Positions 35,101 to 46,739 of a stretch of 61,532 bases of DNA are shown here, in pieces. The notes beneath the pieces are model-generated. The model saw only the letters and a program-made list of their open reading frames with translations. It was not told the DNA's origin and did not search any database. Each line of letters opens with the position of its first letter. Position 1 is the stretch's first letter. A program made the position numbers and the translations under genes. The DNA is taken from the NCBI GenBank assembly GCA_015680685.1, contig MNCI01006837.1, positions 805,073 to 866,604 on the forward strand. The letters run 5' to 3'. This DNA comes from Gnetum montanum (lineage: Eukaryota; Streptophyta; Gnetopsida; Gnetales; Gnetaceae).

Positions 35101-37674
35101 ATCTTTTCATGGCCCCTAGCCTAACCATTCCTACCCTTGAGATGGTGAACATCATTGACTCCTTTAACAAAGGAGTGAAGAAGTTCATCACTAGGGTTTA
35201 GGATGTGGCTGTCACCTTGGCCATCAATGCATCCATCTTCAGTGACCTCTTTAGCATTCCTCGTGAGGGGTTGAAGATTGTTACCAAAGTAGGGTAAGAG
35301 GTGGATCACTAGGAGGAAGTGGAAGAGTGGTTAGAAATTTATCATGATCACAAGGGATTGTCTCTTAACAAATTTTAGGTTTTAGAGGCTAAAGAGGCAT
35401 ATCCCTTGTTCCACACTTTGACATTCCCTAAGCTATTATCATAGGGAAAGATCATGGACATTGAACAAGCATGGATCATGAAGAAGGTTGTTTCAGAGGT
35501 TGCTCAATTTAACTGAACTACTCATTTGGCTTCCAAGCTATGTGCGAAGATCCTTAAACTCTGAAACAACCATACAATGAAATGCCACATGCACTATGCA
35601 TTTTTATGGCATATCTATGAAGGTTCACTGAGTTCCTAGTGGTGAGGAAGGATGGATAATGGATAAGTCAAGATCTATCCCAACTCTCTAGGCCTTGGAT
35701 GAAATATGTTTTTCCCACCATGTAGGCTTAGAATTTACCAAAGGATGTCAAGGAGACACTATTTATTACCACTAAGGGACTTAGTGATAAGCATTATGCT
35801 TCCCCCTAATAGCATGGGGATGGAGCCCCAAGTTAAGTGCAGGTTTGTTGAAAAGGCCATGAAATTACATGCTAAAGTTGAAGGTGCAACTAATTTAAAA
35901 TTGAAGAGGCTTATGATTAAGAAAGTAGCACTAGTGATTGAGCAACCTTCTAAGAGGAGGTTTGTTATTAGACTCAGCCAAGCATGTAACATGATTGCAG
36001 GTATGTTTTAGTTTGTTTTATTTTTTTAGTTGTTTTGTGTTTTATGTTTTTTTATTGTTTAGTTATGCTATTTTTTTGTTTTAGTCAAAATATGCTAAGT
36101 TATCTTGCATTTTGTTCTTGTTGTTCTTGTAGGAAAACAATAGGAATTGGTGGCCCAAGAAGTAGTAGCATAGGTGGAGCAAAAATGTCTAGAGGAGAAG
36201 CTTCTACTATGTCATGAGGATGAGGGGTCATCCAATGTCACATTGGATAATTTGGACACCATATTTGATCCTTTATAGCTAGGTGAATCCCCTACCATCA
36301 TTTCAAATGATACTCTAGGTATATATGCATTTTGTTTCATATGTTTGAATTTCATTGTTTTATGTTTAAGCTTGGCCTTAATCATTAGTTGAGTGTTATA
36401 CTTGTCATAGTTGTTAAGTATTAGCCCAATGCTTCAACCTCCACATTTTGCATGAAGCCACAGCTGGATAATCTTGATAAGAGGAAATTCATGTGTGGGA
36501 TGACTAAAGACATGATCAACTGGTTGCAACAAATTGCTGTCAATGTTGGTAAGAACTTCACTTATGTTGCCCTTTTAATTTTTTTTTACAATCTTTGTAG
36601 TTGTATTATTTTAGTTATCTTGTTTTTTCATTATTTCTTGGTCATTTATTATTTTTACATATGTTTTCTTATATTATTTTTAGTGTCTAAGATTACATGG
36701 TTTCCTAACTACCACATGATATTGATGTAATATCTAGCTTGCCACTAGATGTAGAGTATGTTTCAAGAAAGTTGCATGAAAGTGCCTCTAAATGTGCACT
36801 TTCATGCACTAAAACCTCATGGAAAACCCAACATTCCAATGAGTTCCTATTGGAACATTTTTAGTGTTGGAAAGGGAAAACAAGAAGCTGGTTGAGACAA
36901 ATAGAGATCTTAGAGATCGCAAGGAATTTGTGGAGGCTCAAGTAACCTTCAGGAGTTCCTTATGAACTAAGGAGATCAAATGGATATGGTACTAGAATGC
37001 CATCCATGACAAGGTTGCCCTTGTTAGAGAGGTTACCAAGCAGAAACTATAGATGGACTATTTGGTGTGTAAGGCCAAGGAGTGGAGAGACTATTATGCT
37101 TAGGTCCTAGAGTGGGGCCATGCACAAAACTACCACAAAAAGAAGTATAAGGCTAAATGTGAAGCCTATCTTAAGTAGTTGAGAGAGAAATCCACCGAAT
37201 AGTACAAGTTAGAGCTATTCGTGAAGGGGATTCAAGTAGAGAGCATCTTCAAACTATTTGAAGAATCTCTAATAGTGGTTGATTTTCCATCCCTTCAAAT
37301 ATATATTGTTTCTAGGGAGGTGAATACTGCTCTGTTTTCATGGGAGCCACCTACATAGATGAAGATTGATGAGAGCAACATTTTGATAGGTATTAATCTT
37401 GGGGAGGTGGACTAGGCCCACATGATCAAGGATCAAATCCTCCATCATTTGGAGGTTGGCCTTTGGAGCTTTCACAAGAGGATGTTGCACTAGAGCCCTC
37501 CTAGGTTTGCTTGTTTTATTTTGTTTTGGCATGTTTTATTTTAGTTTAATTTAACTTAATTTTGTTTCAGGGGTTAATTATTGTTAGATCTATGTTATTG
37601 TGGTATAGGTACAAGGTGACCCCAGTGGTGATGACATTGAAGATGCTCCTCAACCCCCTCCAGTTGCATCTTAA
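32150..37674 (+). pseudogene. Multi-intron coding region in element G, unknown protein
   Basis: Coding-like blocks alternate with T-rich introns. Candidate exons: start to 32381 (Ser/Arg-rich, then CCTAG before GTACAC), 33902-34354 (donor GTAAGT), 34452-34724, 34945-36000 (donor GTATGT), 36133-36318, about 36450-36548 (donor GTAAGA), 36684-37504 and about 37610-37674. The 34945 exon reads TIPTLEMVNIIDSFNKG, VEEWLEIYHDHKGLSLNKF and YPLFHTLTFPKLLS. The 36684 exon is a coiled coil (EAQVTF, YHKKKYKAKCEAYL). The end reads DPSGDDIEDAPQPPPVAS. The layout, a helical domain followed by a coiled coil, recalls the env-position ORFs of B and E, but I do not recognise the family. Stops, mostly TAG, and frame shifts break it. 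An intervening run after 32384 is a 1.5 kb T-rich intron. Confidence 0.5.
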
Positions 37675-38000
37675 CACCTTTAGTTGGCTATGTCTTTGAT
37701 TATTTCATTTGCTATTGATGTTGGTGTGGCTAGAGTTAGCCATGGTTGTTTTAGAGATAGTTTATAATTTTATGTATTATTTAAACTTTTTTCATACTAT
37801 GTGACAAATATTTAGACTATTATTATTTTTAAATTTTAATTTGATTTATATGTTCTAATCTTTAATGTTTCACTCATGTTATGCATTTTATGGTTTTGTT
37901 CATGTTATAAGGCTACATTGGTTAAATCTTGCAGTCATAATATGTAATAAACAATAAAACTGACTAGGAAACTAGAATGTAAACTAGGTTGTAAATGGTG
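37675..38000 (+). mobile_element. 3' flank of the G coding region
   Basis: AT-rich sequence without ORFs. It contains AATAAACAATAAA at about 37945, a possible polyadenylation region. The boundary with F is placed near 38000, where F-like sequence resumes. Confidence 0.35.
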
Positions 38001-38400
38001 ATAAGGGATTTGCCAATTTTAGGCCATGGAAGGCTATACGATTTGCTAGTTTTAGGCCATGGTTGGCCCTACAATTTAAAAACAAAAATTTTTATCAATT
38101 TTTTATGTTTTAAAATTTTTATGAGTTTTCAAGTTTTTAATGTATTTTTATGTTTTATGTTCTAAAATAGACAAGGCATAAAGGTAAATGGTAAACATGA
38201 ATAAACTTTAGGCTACGTGTAAAGTAAAGTTAAAATAATGTAAAAAAAAGTAAAGAAAAATGGTGCATGCAAAAAATGTTTCAGCCAAGCTAAGAAGGCT
38301 ATAGAAAAAGAAGGATACATGGTTATAGATGCAAGGGTGAGTGAACTGGTGAAATAAATCAGTTATGCAAGTATTTTCTAATCTTTAAAAGATTAGGCAA
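38001..38400 (-). mobile_element. AT-rich region after F protease
   Basis: The counterpart of 8838-9180 in D. On the plus strand it has TTTTAGGCCATGG twice (38017 and 38050), a short direct repeat. It is probably the left part of an Ogre-type intron. Confidence 0.4.
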
Positions 38401-39604
38401 GGTATATGGTCTACTTTGTATAATTTTGTACTCTTCATTTCCTTCACTAACCACATTGAAGGGAAGCTCCTTCTATGGTGCATCCATGGGTCCATCATTG
38501 TTGGTTTCAACATCTTGTTCTCTATCAACTTTCTTGACATCATGGTTAATAGTAGGAGTTTCTTCCTAAAACTCCACTTTGGATCCTTGTTCTATGACAA
38601 CATTGTTAACTATCAAAGAAATTGCATTGCCATCATGGATGATTATGTTACCTCCCTCTTTAAGCAAGTGAATATCTTGGTGGATGGGTGAGGAAACAAC
38701 TCATAATTGAGCTAGCCAAAGCCTCCCTAGGATGAGATTAAATCCTGGTATCTATTCCACCACCATGAAGTTGGTTGTTGTGGGGAATTATTCCCTTGCC
38801 AAAAATTCTAAAGAAATGAAGCATTTTACAGCAACCCGAGATCCATTGAAGGATTTAAGAGTAGAAGTTGATGTATATAACATATGCTTTGTTAGGCCTA
38901 AACTTTCAATGATGATGTAAGGTATTACATTAGTTGTCGCTTTGTCATCAACATGCATCCTATGTACCTTATATTGTCCTACCCTTATGGTTATGAAAAG
39001 GGGAGCCTTATTTTTCTTACCATCTTGGGGGTTAGTCTTAACTTTGTAATCACGAAGCACTAGTGTTGTTAACTTTGTGTCTTCCTTTGGTGAAGGTGGT
39101 ACAATCATTACATGGATGGACTCTTCACTAGCGAGAATGTCCTTGCTAACAGGAATAGAGGTTAACATTTTTACTAATGCTTTGTGGTGTGTAGTGAAAG
39201 TCATTACAAGGTCATACATGCTAAGGGAGGTCTTTTTTTATTTTAGTGACTTCTTAACCTATTCCATTGCATTGAAGAAGTCCTTGTCATTGGTTGTTGG
39301 CTTCTCATTTTTTTTGTTATTAACATCCTCCATGTGCCCTAGGATGTAAACTTCATGCTTTAGTGGTTGTGTTTTGGCTTGTTTCACCTTCCCTTATGGC
39401 TTGGGGTCCTCTTTTGATTAACAAGTGGAAGTTGCTTGAGAGTTAGGGCTCATTGGACTAGATGAGATTGGAGTCAGCTTTGGTAGGCCTACCTTCTTCC
39501 ATGCCTTGGCCTACTTGTTATCCTTATCCTTAGGCTTTGGCATTGGCTTCTTACATTGTTTACTTGGGGATTTCTTGTTGTTATTGTTTGGTTAAGAAGA
39601 AGAA
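38400..39604 (-). pseudogene. Aspartic protease region of element F
   Basis: Minus-strand coding remnant parallel to that of D: a basic linker (39600-39300), then MYDLVMTFTTHHKALVKM at 39219, PLFITIRVGQYKVHRMHV, an active-site region DDKATTNVIP, LKSFNGSRVAVK, NLILGRLWLA and GGNIIIHDGNA. Asp-Asp-Lys replaces the usual Asp-Ser/Thr-Gly; D has Asp-Asp-Gly, so the ancestral motif was probably DDGA and Lys is later damage. The gag and 5' LTR of F are absent; E sequence begins at about 39605. Confidence 0.75.
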
Positions 39605-39798
39605 AGTTGGTATTATAAAAAACTATATATATGCACAAGGAATTAGAAAAATTTTCATTCCTTCATTTCATACGTAGGGAGTTCATGCTATTTTTCTAAC
39701 CCTATGACATCCAAACTTCAGAGCTTCATAACTTCCTCACCGTAGCTTTGATTTGTATGATTCTTGAATCCTTTTGATCATGGAGTGACCAACTCAGT
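39605..39798 (+). mobile_element. Element E spacer, left of J insertion
   Basis: This matches the sequence upstream of the env-position ORF in B (about 770-950): CTATATATATGC in place of the TATA box, then TTCTTGAATCCTTTTGAT and GGAGTG-ACCAACTCAGT. It ends at the target duplication TCAGT (39794-39798) and resumes at 50055. Confidence 0.7.
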
Positions 39799-40404
39799 TG
39801 CCACATCCCCATTTCCAAGTGATGCCATTGCCTAATGAAGGTGGTGTCTTTTCATAACAAGTGTTATTGTTATCTTAACAAGACCCAAAAAGGGTAGTTG
39901 TGATTAAGACCCAAAAGTGCATGTTGTAATAATGGATGTGTCTCTTGAGGAACCTCTAGGGGTTTGACCTAAGGCATTTATACAAAGGGTTAGAGGTCGT
40001 GCTAGCATGGGAATGGCGGAGCCAATACAGGCAAGTCATGGGGTGGCGGAGCCGATATAGGCAAGTCATAGGAAGTCGGGTGAAGCGGGACAAAAAGGGA
40101 ACTGGCCCATCCTTTTGGCCAGGTTATAGGCCTAACCGTGGTGGTAGTGCTGAATTGCCTCTAAGGGATAGATGTTAAAGGAAGAAAACCCCAAGAAACA
40201 CTCTTAGAGAATAATCCAGATACACTCTTCCATATCAATAAAGCATTCTTTTATTTTCTTTTCTACATTTTTCCTATTATTTCCTTTATACATAATGCTG
40301 AATATTACTTATATTTTGCATTTGGTATGTTTTCTTCATATGCATAATGTTTAATATATCGTATATTTGACGTTTTCCATGACATCCAGGGATGAGATGT
40401 CACA
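39799..40404 (+). repeat. 5' LTR of element J (606 bp)
   Basis: It starts TGCCACATC and ends GATGTCACA. AATAAAGCA lies at about 40229. It is a direct repeat of 49447-50049 and the two are very similar. The perfect target duplication TCAGT flanks the pair. Confidence 0.92.
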
Positions 40405-40406
40405 AT

Positions 40407-40418
40407 TGGTATCAGAGC
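40407..40418 (+). other. Primer-binding site of J (initiator Met tRNA)
   Basis: An exact TGGTATCAGAGC two bases after the LTR end. Confidence 0.9.
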
Positions 40419-41540
40419 AAACCACGACCCAAGGACCATTCAAAATCATGGGCTAACTACAACATGAATTGGATGATGAACTTTGAAGCCACAACACATG
40501 GAAATCCATTGATCATCATCGGATGTACCATATGTTTATGATACAAGTTAGAAGATACCTTTCCATTGACTTTATAAATAATGGATCAAGCATTTAGATC
40601 TCAACAACTAGCAAAATTTCATTTATGAACATCATTAATTGATGAAGATTTGATCATATCTTAGGTAACTCTTACCTATCTTAATACTATAATTATTAGT
40701 CGATTAGGGTCATTGTTAAATTTCTTTTAAGAAAGTTAGTAACCATAATTTGAATTGATTTTATTTTATTGAAAATTACTATCCAAGTAATCTAGAATAT
40801 TCCAAGTTACCATATGTCAACCTAGAAATGTCAATTCAACAAAATGGGCTAGTTTGATCTTTTTAAATCTTGAAAAATCAACTTCATTTTTGAACCCTAA
40901 AACTATGTCCAACGCATAGTACTCATCGAGATGATTCCAATGGTACAAATTTTGTCTCAATCGGATTTATGGTTTGGGAGATATTGATGGTTAAATTTTT
41001 TCGTTATGCATGCATTAAAATAATATTCAATATTAATTTATTATTGAACAAAAAAAATCTATTATCAAAAATTTAAGATTAGAAATCAACAAAGAATTGT
41101 CATTTACCTACATCAAACCCTTACCCTGTCATTGGCCGAACTACCATGTCAACCGTGAAAGTAATAAAAAGTTAAAAAAAAAAAAAAAAAAAAAAAGNAA
41201 GAAAACTTTCTAAGTGAGAGGTTGCGGGTTGAAACCCCATCCCCCTACTTTAACAAATATATATATACACATCTATATATATATAGAATTTAAAAGAAAA
41301 AATTGTAATTAGGAGATCGTGGGTTCAAGACCCTCCTAACGTTAAAAAAATAAACAAAATAAAAAAGTAATAATAATAATAATTATGAAAAATATAATAT
41401 AAAAAATATATTATTATTTTAAAAAGGAAAAAAATGATTGAGAAGTTATGGGTTCAAACCTAGGCCCTCCACAGTCATAAATATATATTTTTTTAACGAG
41501 AAATCTAGTTCACCTTTAAGATTTTTTTTTTTTTTGGCAT
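40419..41540 (+). mobile_element. Internal non-coding region of element J
   Basis: No gag or pol frame is seen after the PBS, so J is non-autonomous. The region contains a poly-A run with an N (41197), AT-dinucleotide tracts (41262-41285) and three B-box-like motifs listed separately. The LINE is inserted at its right end. Confidence 0.7.
41222..41480 (+). repeat. Three B-box-like motifs, decayed SINE tails
   Basis: GCGGGTTGAAACCCC (41228), GTGGGTTCAAGACCC (41318) and ATGGGTTCAAACCTA (41449) each resemble the polymerase III B box GGTTCRANNCC. Each is followed by A/T-rich sequence. The middle one sits in the inverted repeat TTAGGAG/CTCCTAA. No A boxes are seen. Nested SINE fragments are likely. 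Confidence 0.4.
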
Positions 41541-41927
41541 GAGAGTAAATGTGCTGGATGGTGATGAGAGTTTTTATGACCATTGATGCTCCTTTCTTCC
41601 ATTGGGCGCCATTGCGCTGCTGAGCCCTCCTACGCTCTACCTCCTACGATGCTGCCGCCATCGCTCATCCAATGTATTGGATCGAAGACGCTGAACAGAA
41701 AATAACTGTTGGGCACTCTTTTCTTCCGTTGGGCCCCGCTGCGCTGCAGAGCCATCCTGCTCTGCCTCCTAAGTTTTTCTTGGCCGTTTTATTTCTTTCT
41801 GCCGCACTGTCTAGGTCCTTGCTCACGGTGGGTGGACACACACACTGGTGGTGAGGGTTTTCCTGCAGTCTAGGTTGCAGAACGGTGTCAGGAATGCACG
41901 CACCCTAGGCATGGGCAAGTCACAAAG

Positions 41928-43013
41928 ATGGATTCATCAGCTTCTGCATTTCCTCAGGGAAGTTCATCTACCTCACCTCAACTTGATTTTCTTTTACCGG
42001 ATGATATTTTTGAAGCAGTTTTTAAAGATTTCACATCTCGTTTTCTGTTTTTTCAAATTGTGGGGTTTTTACCACGGTCCCCAATTTTAAACACTCAAGT
42101 CCATAGCCTCCTTCAGCCCCATGGCATTCAGGTTTCTCATGCTCGTTACTACGCTCGTCATTTCATTCTGGTAGAATTATCTGATGCTTCCCAGGTCGAA
42201 AAGGCTCTTTCTCAAAAAAATTTTCCAACTAGAAATGCAACCCTTATCGCACGCACCTGGAGTTTTGACTTTAATGTCAATGACCCCGCTTTTAATATAA
42301 TTCCTTGTTACATAGAACTGCCCAATCTTCCACTCATTTTCTCCTCTGTTGAGAGGGACATTGTTAGCACCCTGGGCCCTATTATTTCCGATCATTGTAA
42401 GGCGATCAATGGAACTCAAATTCGCCGTTATTGTATTGAACTAGATATAGCCCGTCGGAAGACCTCATTAAACCTCGGTGCTGGTGGAAAAATCTTTACC
42501 CAAAAAGTGGACTATTTTTACCTTCCAAACTCATGTAGCTATTGTCACAGGGCCGAGCATCATATCTCGGCATGTCCCATCCTAGCCAGGAAAAAACAAT
42601 CTGTAGCCTCTCAGAAGACTGGTTCCCTAGTCACACCACCAGTAGGCCCATCCTCAGTATCCTTTAAATTCGGATCTCCTCTCCCAACAACTCCTAAATC
42701 CTCCTCTCAGTCTAGCCGCTCCAAGCTACAGAAACAACAGTCAGGTACTCACACCTCCACCCAGGTCATCCCTTCAAACGTTGTCAAGAACTCATTCTCG
42801 GAGGATGAGTTCGTGGTGGCCAGTGGAAGGAAACGAGTCAAAGCTTCCCTTCGTTCTACTTCTCCCTCCAACTCCTCTTCACTAGACACTTCCATGGCCC
42901 TTGTCCCCACCAACAACTCCTTTGCCCTCCTGTCAGGAACAAAGGAAACTGATACTTCGACTCCCAAACCTTTTGTTGCCCTCCCATCCAACCTACCCCT
43001 GGTTTCCCCATGA
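41928..43013 (+). CDS. LINE ORF1, nucleic-acid-binding protein
   Basis: A 361-codon ORF without stops. ORF1 proteins of plant L1 elements bind the element RNA into particles. The N-terminal two thirds resemble the plant DUF4283-type domain (FKDFTSRFLFFQIVGFLPR, RHFILVELSDASQVEKAL, IPCYIELPNLPLIF). A zinc knuckle CSYCHRAEHHISAC (about residues 202-215) has the canonical CX2CX4HX4C spacing. A Ser/Pro/Thr-rich tail follows. The stop TGA overlaps the start of ORF2 in ATGA at 43010-43013. This is the longest undamaged ORF in the window. Confidence 0.85.
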   Translation: MDSSASAFPQGSSSTSPQLDFLLPDDIFEAVFKDFTSRFLFFQIVGFLPRSPILNTQVHSLLQPHGIQVSHARYYARHFILVELSDASQVEKALSQKNFPTRNATLIARTWSFDFNVNDPAFNIIPCYIELPNLPLIFSSVERDIVSTLGPIISDHCKAINGTQIRRYCIELDIARRKTSLNLGAGGKIFTQKVDYFYLPNSCSYCHRAEHHISACPILARKKQSVASQKTGSLVTPPVGPSSVSFKFGSPLPTTPKSSSQSSRSKLQKQQSGTHTSTQVIPSNVVKNSFSEDEFVVASGRKRVKASLRSTSPSNSSSLDTSMALVPTNNSFALLSGTKETDTSTPKPFVALPSNLPLVSP

Positions 43014-46000
43014 ATCTCCTTTCTTGGAACGTTCGAGGCCTTACTGATAGGCTTCGACGGAAGCGAGCAGGCAACTTTATATCTAGTCTTAATTTGACTT
43101 TTGATTTCATTCTCCTTCAAGAAATTAAGATTTCAGCCGACCTTTTATCCTATTCCGCCCATTGGTTTCTTCCTCACTCCTCACTCCTAGCGACATCCCA
43201 TGCAAGTGGGAAAGGAGGAGCGGCCATTCTCCTCTCACCCTACTGGAAAACTAAAATCCTTCAAAGTGGTTCTGATTCTGGGCATAGAGTTTCCTGGGCC
43301 ACCTTCTCATCCCAGCATGGCCCTTTTGGCATTTGCTCGATATATGCCCCAAATGACTCCACAGAACAGGCTCTCCTTTGGCATGAACTTGCAACTTCTC
43401 TCCCCCCAATGCCTTGGATATTCGGAGGAGATTTTAATATGGTAGAATTCCCTCAAGATAAGCTCGGAGGGGCATTTCTTCAATTGCCCAATCTCGAGTA
43501 TCAGGCCTGGTCTGCATTTAAGAAAAGATTTTACCTCTCAGACGGGGCAGACAACTCCACGTGCGTTCCCCCCCATAGATTTACTTGGAGCAATCTCCAT
43601 CTAGGGCAAGCTCGCATCTACAGTAGGTTAGATAGGTTCTATTTCTCCACCCTCTCCTTTTGGCAAGCTTTCTCTGCCACTACAGTTCATCATCATGCCA
43701 CCTTATCCAACCACCTTCCTATCTCCATATCTATCAAGATTCATGGTAGCCCTGACTAACAAAAATTTCATCTTTTCAGACTACACATCAACTGTTTTTC
43801 TTCCCCCACAGTACAACTTCTTCTCTCCAACCTTTGGAATGCCAAACCTAGGCCCCTAAATCAAACGGGTTGGATTAATTGGTGGCATTGTGCTTCATGT
43901 CGAGTGCGAAACTTCGCTCGTTCATATGGTAAGACCGTGGCTGCTCAAGCCAAACATGAATACAACAAAATTCACCTCACTATTGAACATCTCACTAACA
44001 AACTAGCTCAAGGTCCCTTCAATACTCTAGTTCACGAGGAGCTAGCTAGAGTATGCGTTGCCTTCCAACATTGGGAAGTGTACCGAGCACAAAGTGCCTT
44101 AACTAAAAGTCAGCTCACTTGGTTAAATATTCAAGATGAACATTGTAAGGAATTTTTTAAATATCTTAATGTTGCTTCCCCTTCGCATGCTATTGACAAA
44201 ATCTCATGTGAGGGTACCACCATTACTAACCATAATAGTATCCTCTCTTTTCTTAAGAACCACTACGAAACCCTTTTTGCTGCTACCCTAATGGACATCT
44301 CTTCGTTCAAGGCTGCCACCCCTGATTATCCTCGCCTTATTAATCCTACTATGCTACAAAGCCTTGATGCTGATATCACTCTAGCGGAGCTACAGGAGGC
44401 TTGTTCCAAGTTAAGTTGAGGAAAAGCTCCTGGTTATGATGGATTTCCAGTAGAATTTTTTCAAAATCATTGGGATTTGGTTGGCAAGGATCTTTTGTAG
44501 GTCATTAACGAGGCTCTCTTAACTGGTTCCCTTGGGCCCAATCTAAATCAAGGGGTAATTCGTCTCCTCCCCAAGTTTGGGGATCTAACCGATATCTCCA
44601 ATTGGTGTCCCATAACTCTTCTCAAAGTAGTGTATAAAATTTGGGCGAAGTGCCTTGCCTTATGGCTGAAAAAAANNNNNNNNNNNNNNNNNNNNNNNNN
44701 NNNNNNNNNNNNNNNNNNNNNNNNNNNNNNNNNNNNNNNNNNNNNNNNNNNNNNNNNNNNNNNNNNNNNNNNNNNNNNNNNNNNNNNNNNNNNNNNNNNN
44801 NNNNNNNNNNNNNNNNNNNNNNNNNNNNNNNNNNNNNNNNNNNNNNNNNNNNNNNNNNNNNNNNNNNNNNNNNNNNNNNNNNNNNNNNNNNNNNNNNNNN
44901 NNNNNNNNNNNNNNNNNNNNNNNNNNNNNNNNNNNNNNNNNNNNNNNNNNNNNNNNNNNNNNNNNNNNNNNNNNNNNNNNNNNNNNNNNNNNNNNNNNNN
45001 NNNNNNNNNNNNNNNNNNNNNNNNNNNNNNNNNNNNNNNNNNNNNNNNNNNNNNNNNNNNNNNNNNNNNNNNNNNNNNNNNNNNNNNNNNNNNNNNNNNN
45101 NNNNNNNNNNNNNNNNNNNNNNNNNNNNNNNNNNNNNNNNNNNNNNNNNNNNNNNNNNNNNNNNNNNNNNNNNNNNNNNNNNNNNNNNNNNNNNNNNNNN
45201 NNNNNNNNNNNNNNNNNNNNNNNNNNNNNNNNNNNNNNNNNNNNNNNNNNNNNNNNNNNNNNNNNNNNNNNNNNNNNNNNNNNNNNNNNNNNNNNNNNNN
45301 NNNNNNNNNNNNNNNNNNNNNNNNNNNNNNNNNNNNNNNNNNNNNNNNNNNNNNNNNNNNNNNNNNNNNNNNNNNNNNNNNNNNNNNNNNNNNNNNNNNN
45401 NNNNNNNNNNNNNNNNNNNNNNNNTCTCTAAAGTGTGTCCGTGGTGGTTACCTTTGTCACCCGCTCCCCTTGCTATCACAAATGCTAAGGTGGCTACCTC
45501 GTGATATCGAAAAGGTGTCATTTCCTTGAATTTTCTTAGGCTGGCTAGTCGTTGGATTTCAGGGGTCGAGTTTAACACTTTGTATGCGGAGTCGGCTGCA
45601 ATGAAACATTACCTAGTTCAGATTTACTCTTTTCTCCACAGTCACTGGCACCTGGATGTTACAGTAAAACCTTTTTCATGGTCTTCAATGGCTTAATGGG
45701 GTTAAACTCTTGCCCTATCGGCCATCTGTTCCCTTTCATCTCATGCACGACCCATCTGAAGTCATTCAACGTTGCAATAAATATTGGCACAAACAAGACT
45801 CAGAAAAATTTTGGATCCCTCTCTTCCAACTTATTTGGAAACTTCCGACCCTCCCCAAAATTAAGCAGTTCCTTTGGTGTCTTCTCCACCATGGTCTTCC
45901 TATCGGAAAACGTCTAGAATATCTTGGGATTCCTAATCCCACTTGCCCTCTATGTGGTGGATAAGATGACTTTGTCCATGTGTTTTGGCAATGTCCCTTT

Positions 46001-46430
46001 GCTCAACATGTGTGGCAGTGGACTTCTAAAGCTTTTCCATCCTACAAGCTATCTCAAGAGGATGCCATATTCGGATTCTTGAACATTACTTCTACTAATC
46101 TTAATTTTCTGTGGAAAGTTATTAGGCCTACTATTTTATATTATATTTGGAAGCGAAGATGCAATGTTCTATTTCAAAAGACAGAGTATTCTAACAAATG
46201 TTTGCTTACCAGGTTGGAGATGTTGCAGATCTTTCGCCTCACCTATTTTCAACTCACATCTCAAACATCCAAGTTCAATATGGACAGTCATCAATTGTTT
46301 CATCTTCTGCAGCTATGGGAAAGACCTATGTGTTTCAGTTACACTTAGCATCAGTAATCTCTGCAAGGAAGTTTTCTCTTTTATTATGTGGATTCACCAT
46401 TGGCATTCCCTCTATCCTTAATTGAGGGCT
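43010..46430 (+). pseudogene. LINE ORF2, endonuclease-reverse transcriptase, decayed
   Basis: Nicks target DNA and copies LINE RNA. The endonuclease at 43010-43750 shows NVRG, LLQEIK, CSIYAPND, GGDFNM and RLDRFYF; the final SDH motif is SNHLP, losing its Asp. In-frame stops at 43757 (TAA), 44417 (TGA) and 44499 (TAG) each fit one C-to-T change of CAA, CGA or CAG. The RT starts with GKAPGYDGFPVEFF and NWCPITLL (usually NWRPISLL). Ns cover the catalytic core. After the gap a zf-RVT-type domain reads KIKQFLWCLLHHGLP, NPTCPLCGG, HVFWQCPFAQHVW, with TAA between the two halves. The C-terminus ends near 46348. Confidence 0.85.
44676..45424. other. Assembly gap, 749 N
   Basis: An unknown sequence within the reverse transcriptase part of LINE ORF2. 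The true length may differ. Open frames running through it are not real. Confidence 0.99.
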
Positions 46431-46739
46431 CTTTGCCTCATCTAATTCTATGTCATTTTATTTTGTAAAACGCCAGTCTGGGTTGTGCCCCAACTTGAGG
46501 TACCTCCTCTAATACTCGTTTATTTCTAAGGTGTTTCCCGAGTGTCATTCACGATGCTCTCAGTTTTCCCCTTCCCTTAACCCTATGACTTATTCAAGTT
46601 GTAATTGATGCACCTTTAATTTCAATAAAACTTCTTTTCGGGGTTGGACACCCCACCTAAATATTTTTTTTTTCAAAAAATATATATATATAGAATTTTT
46701 TAAAAATATATATATAATATAATTATATAAAAAAAAATA

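Larger units (their letters stand above)
41540..46680 (+). mobile_element. L1-type LINE inserted in element J
   Basis: A non-LTR retrotransposon with ORF1 (41928) and ORF2 (43010), a 3' UTR with TTTCAATAAAACTTCTTTTCGGGG (about 46619) and a T/A-rich end near 46660-46690. GC content and integrity exceed those of the host element, suggesting later arrival. The 5' UTR from about 41540 is GC-rich with repeated GCTGCTGAGCC-like motifs. No clear target duplication was found. Confidence 0.85.

Noticed and set aside
41150-41500. Functional tRNA genes
   Set aside because: Only B-box-like motifs occur; no acceptor stem, anticodon arm or A box can be built.
44622-45578. Long open frames on both strands through the N gap
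   Set aside because: They are produced by translating Ns as unknown residues; only the LINE frame has support on its sides.
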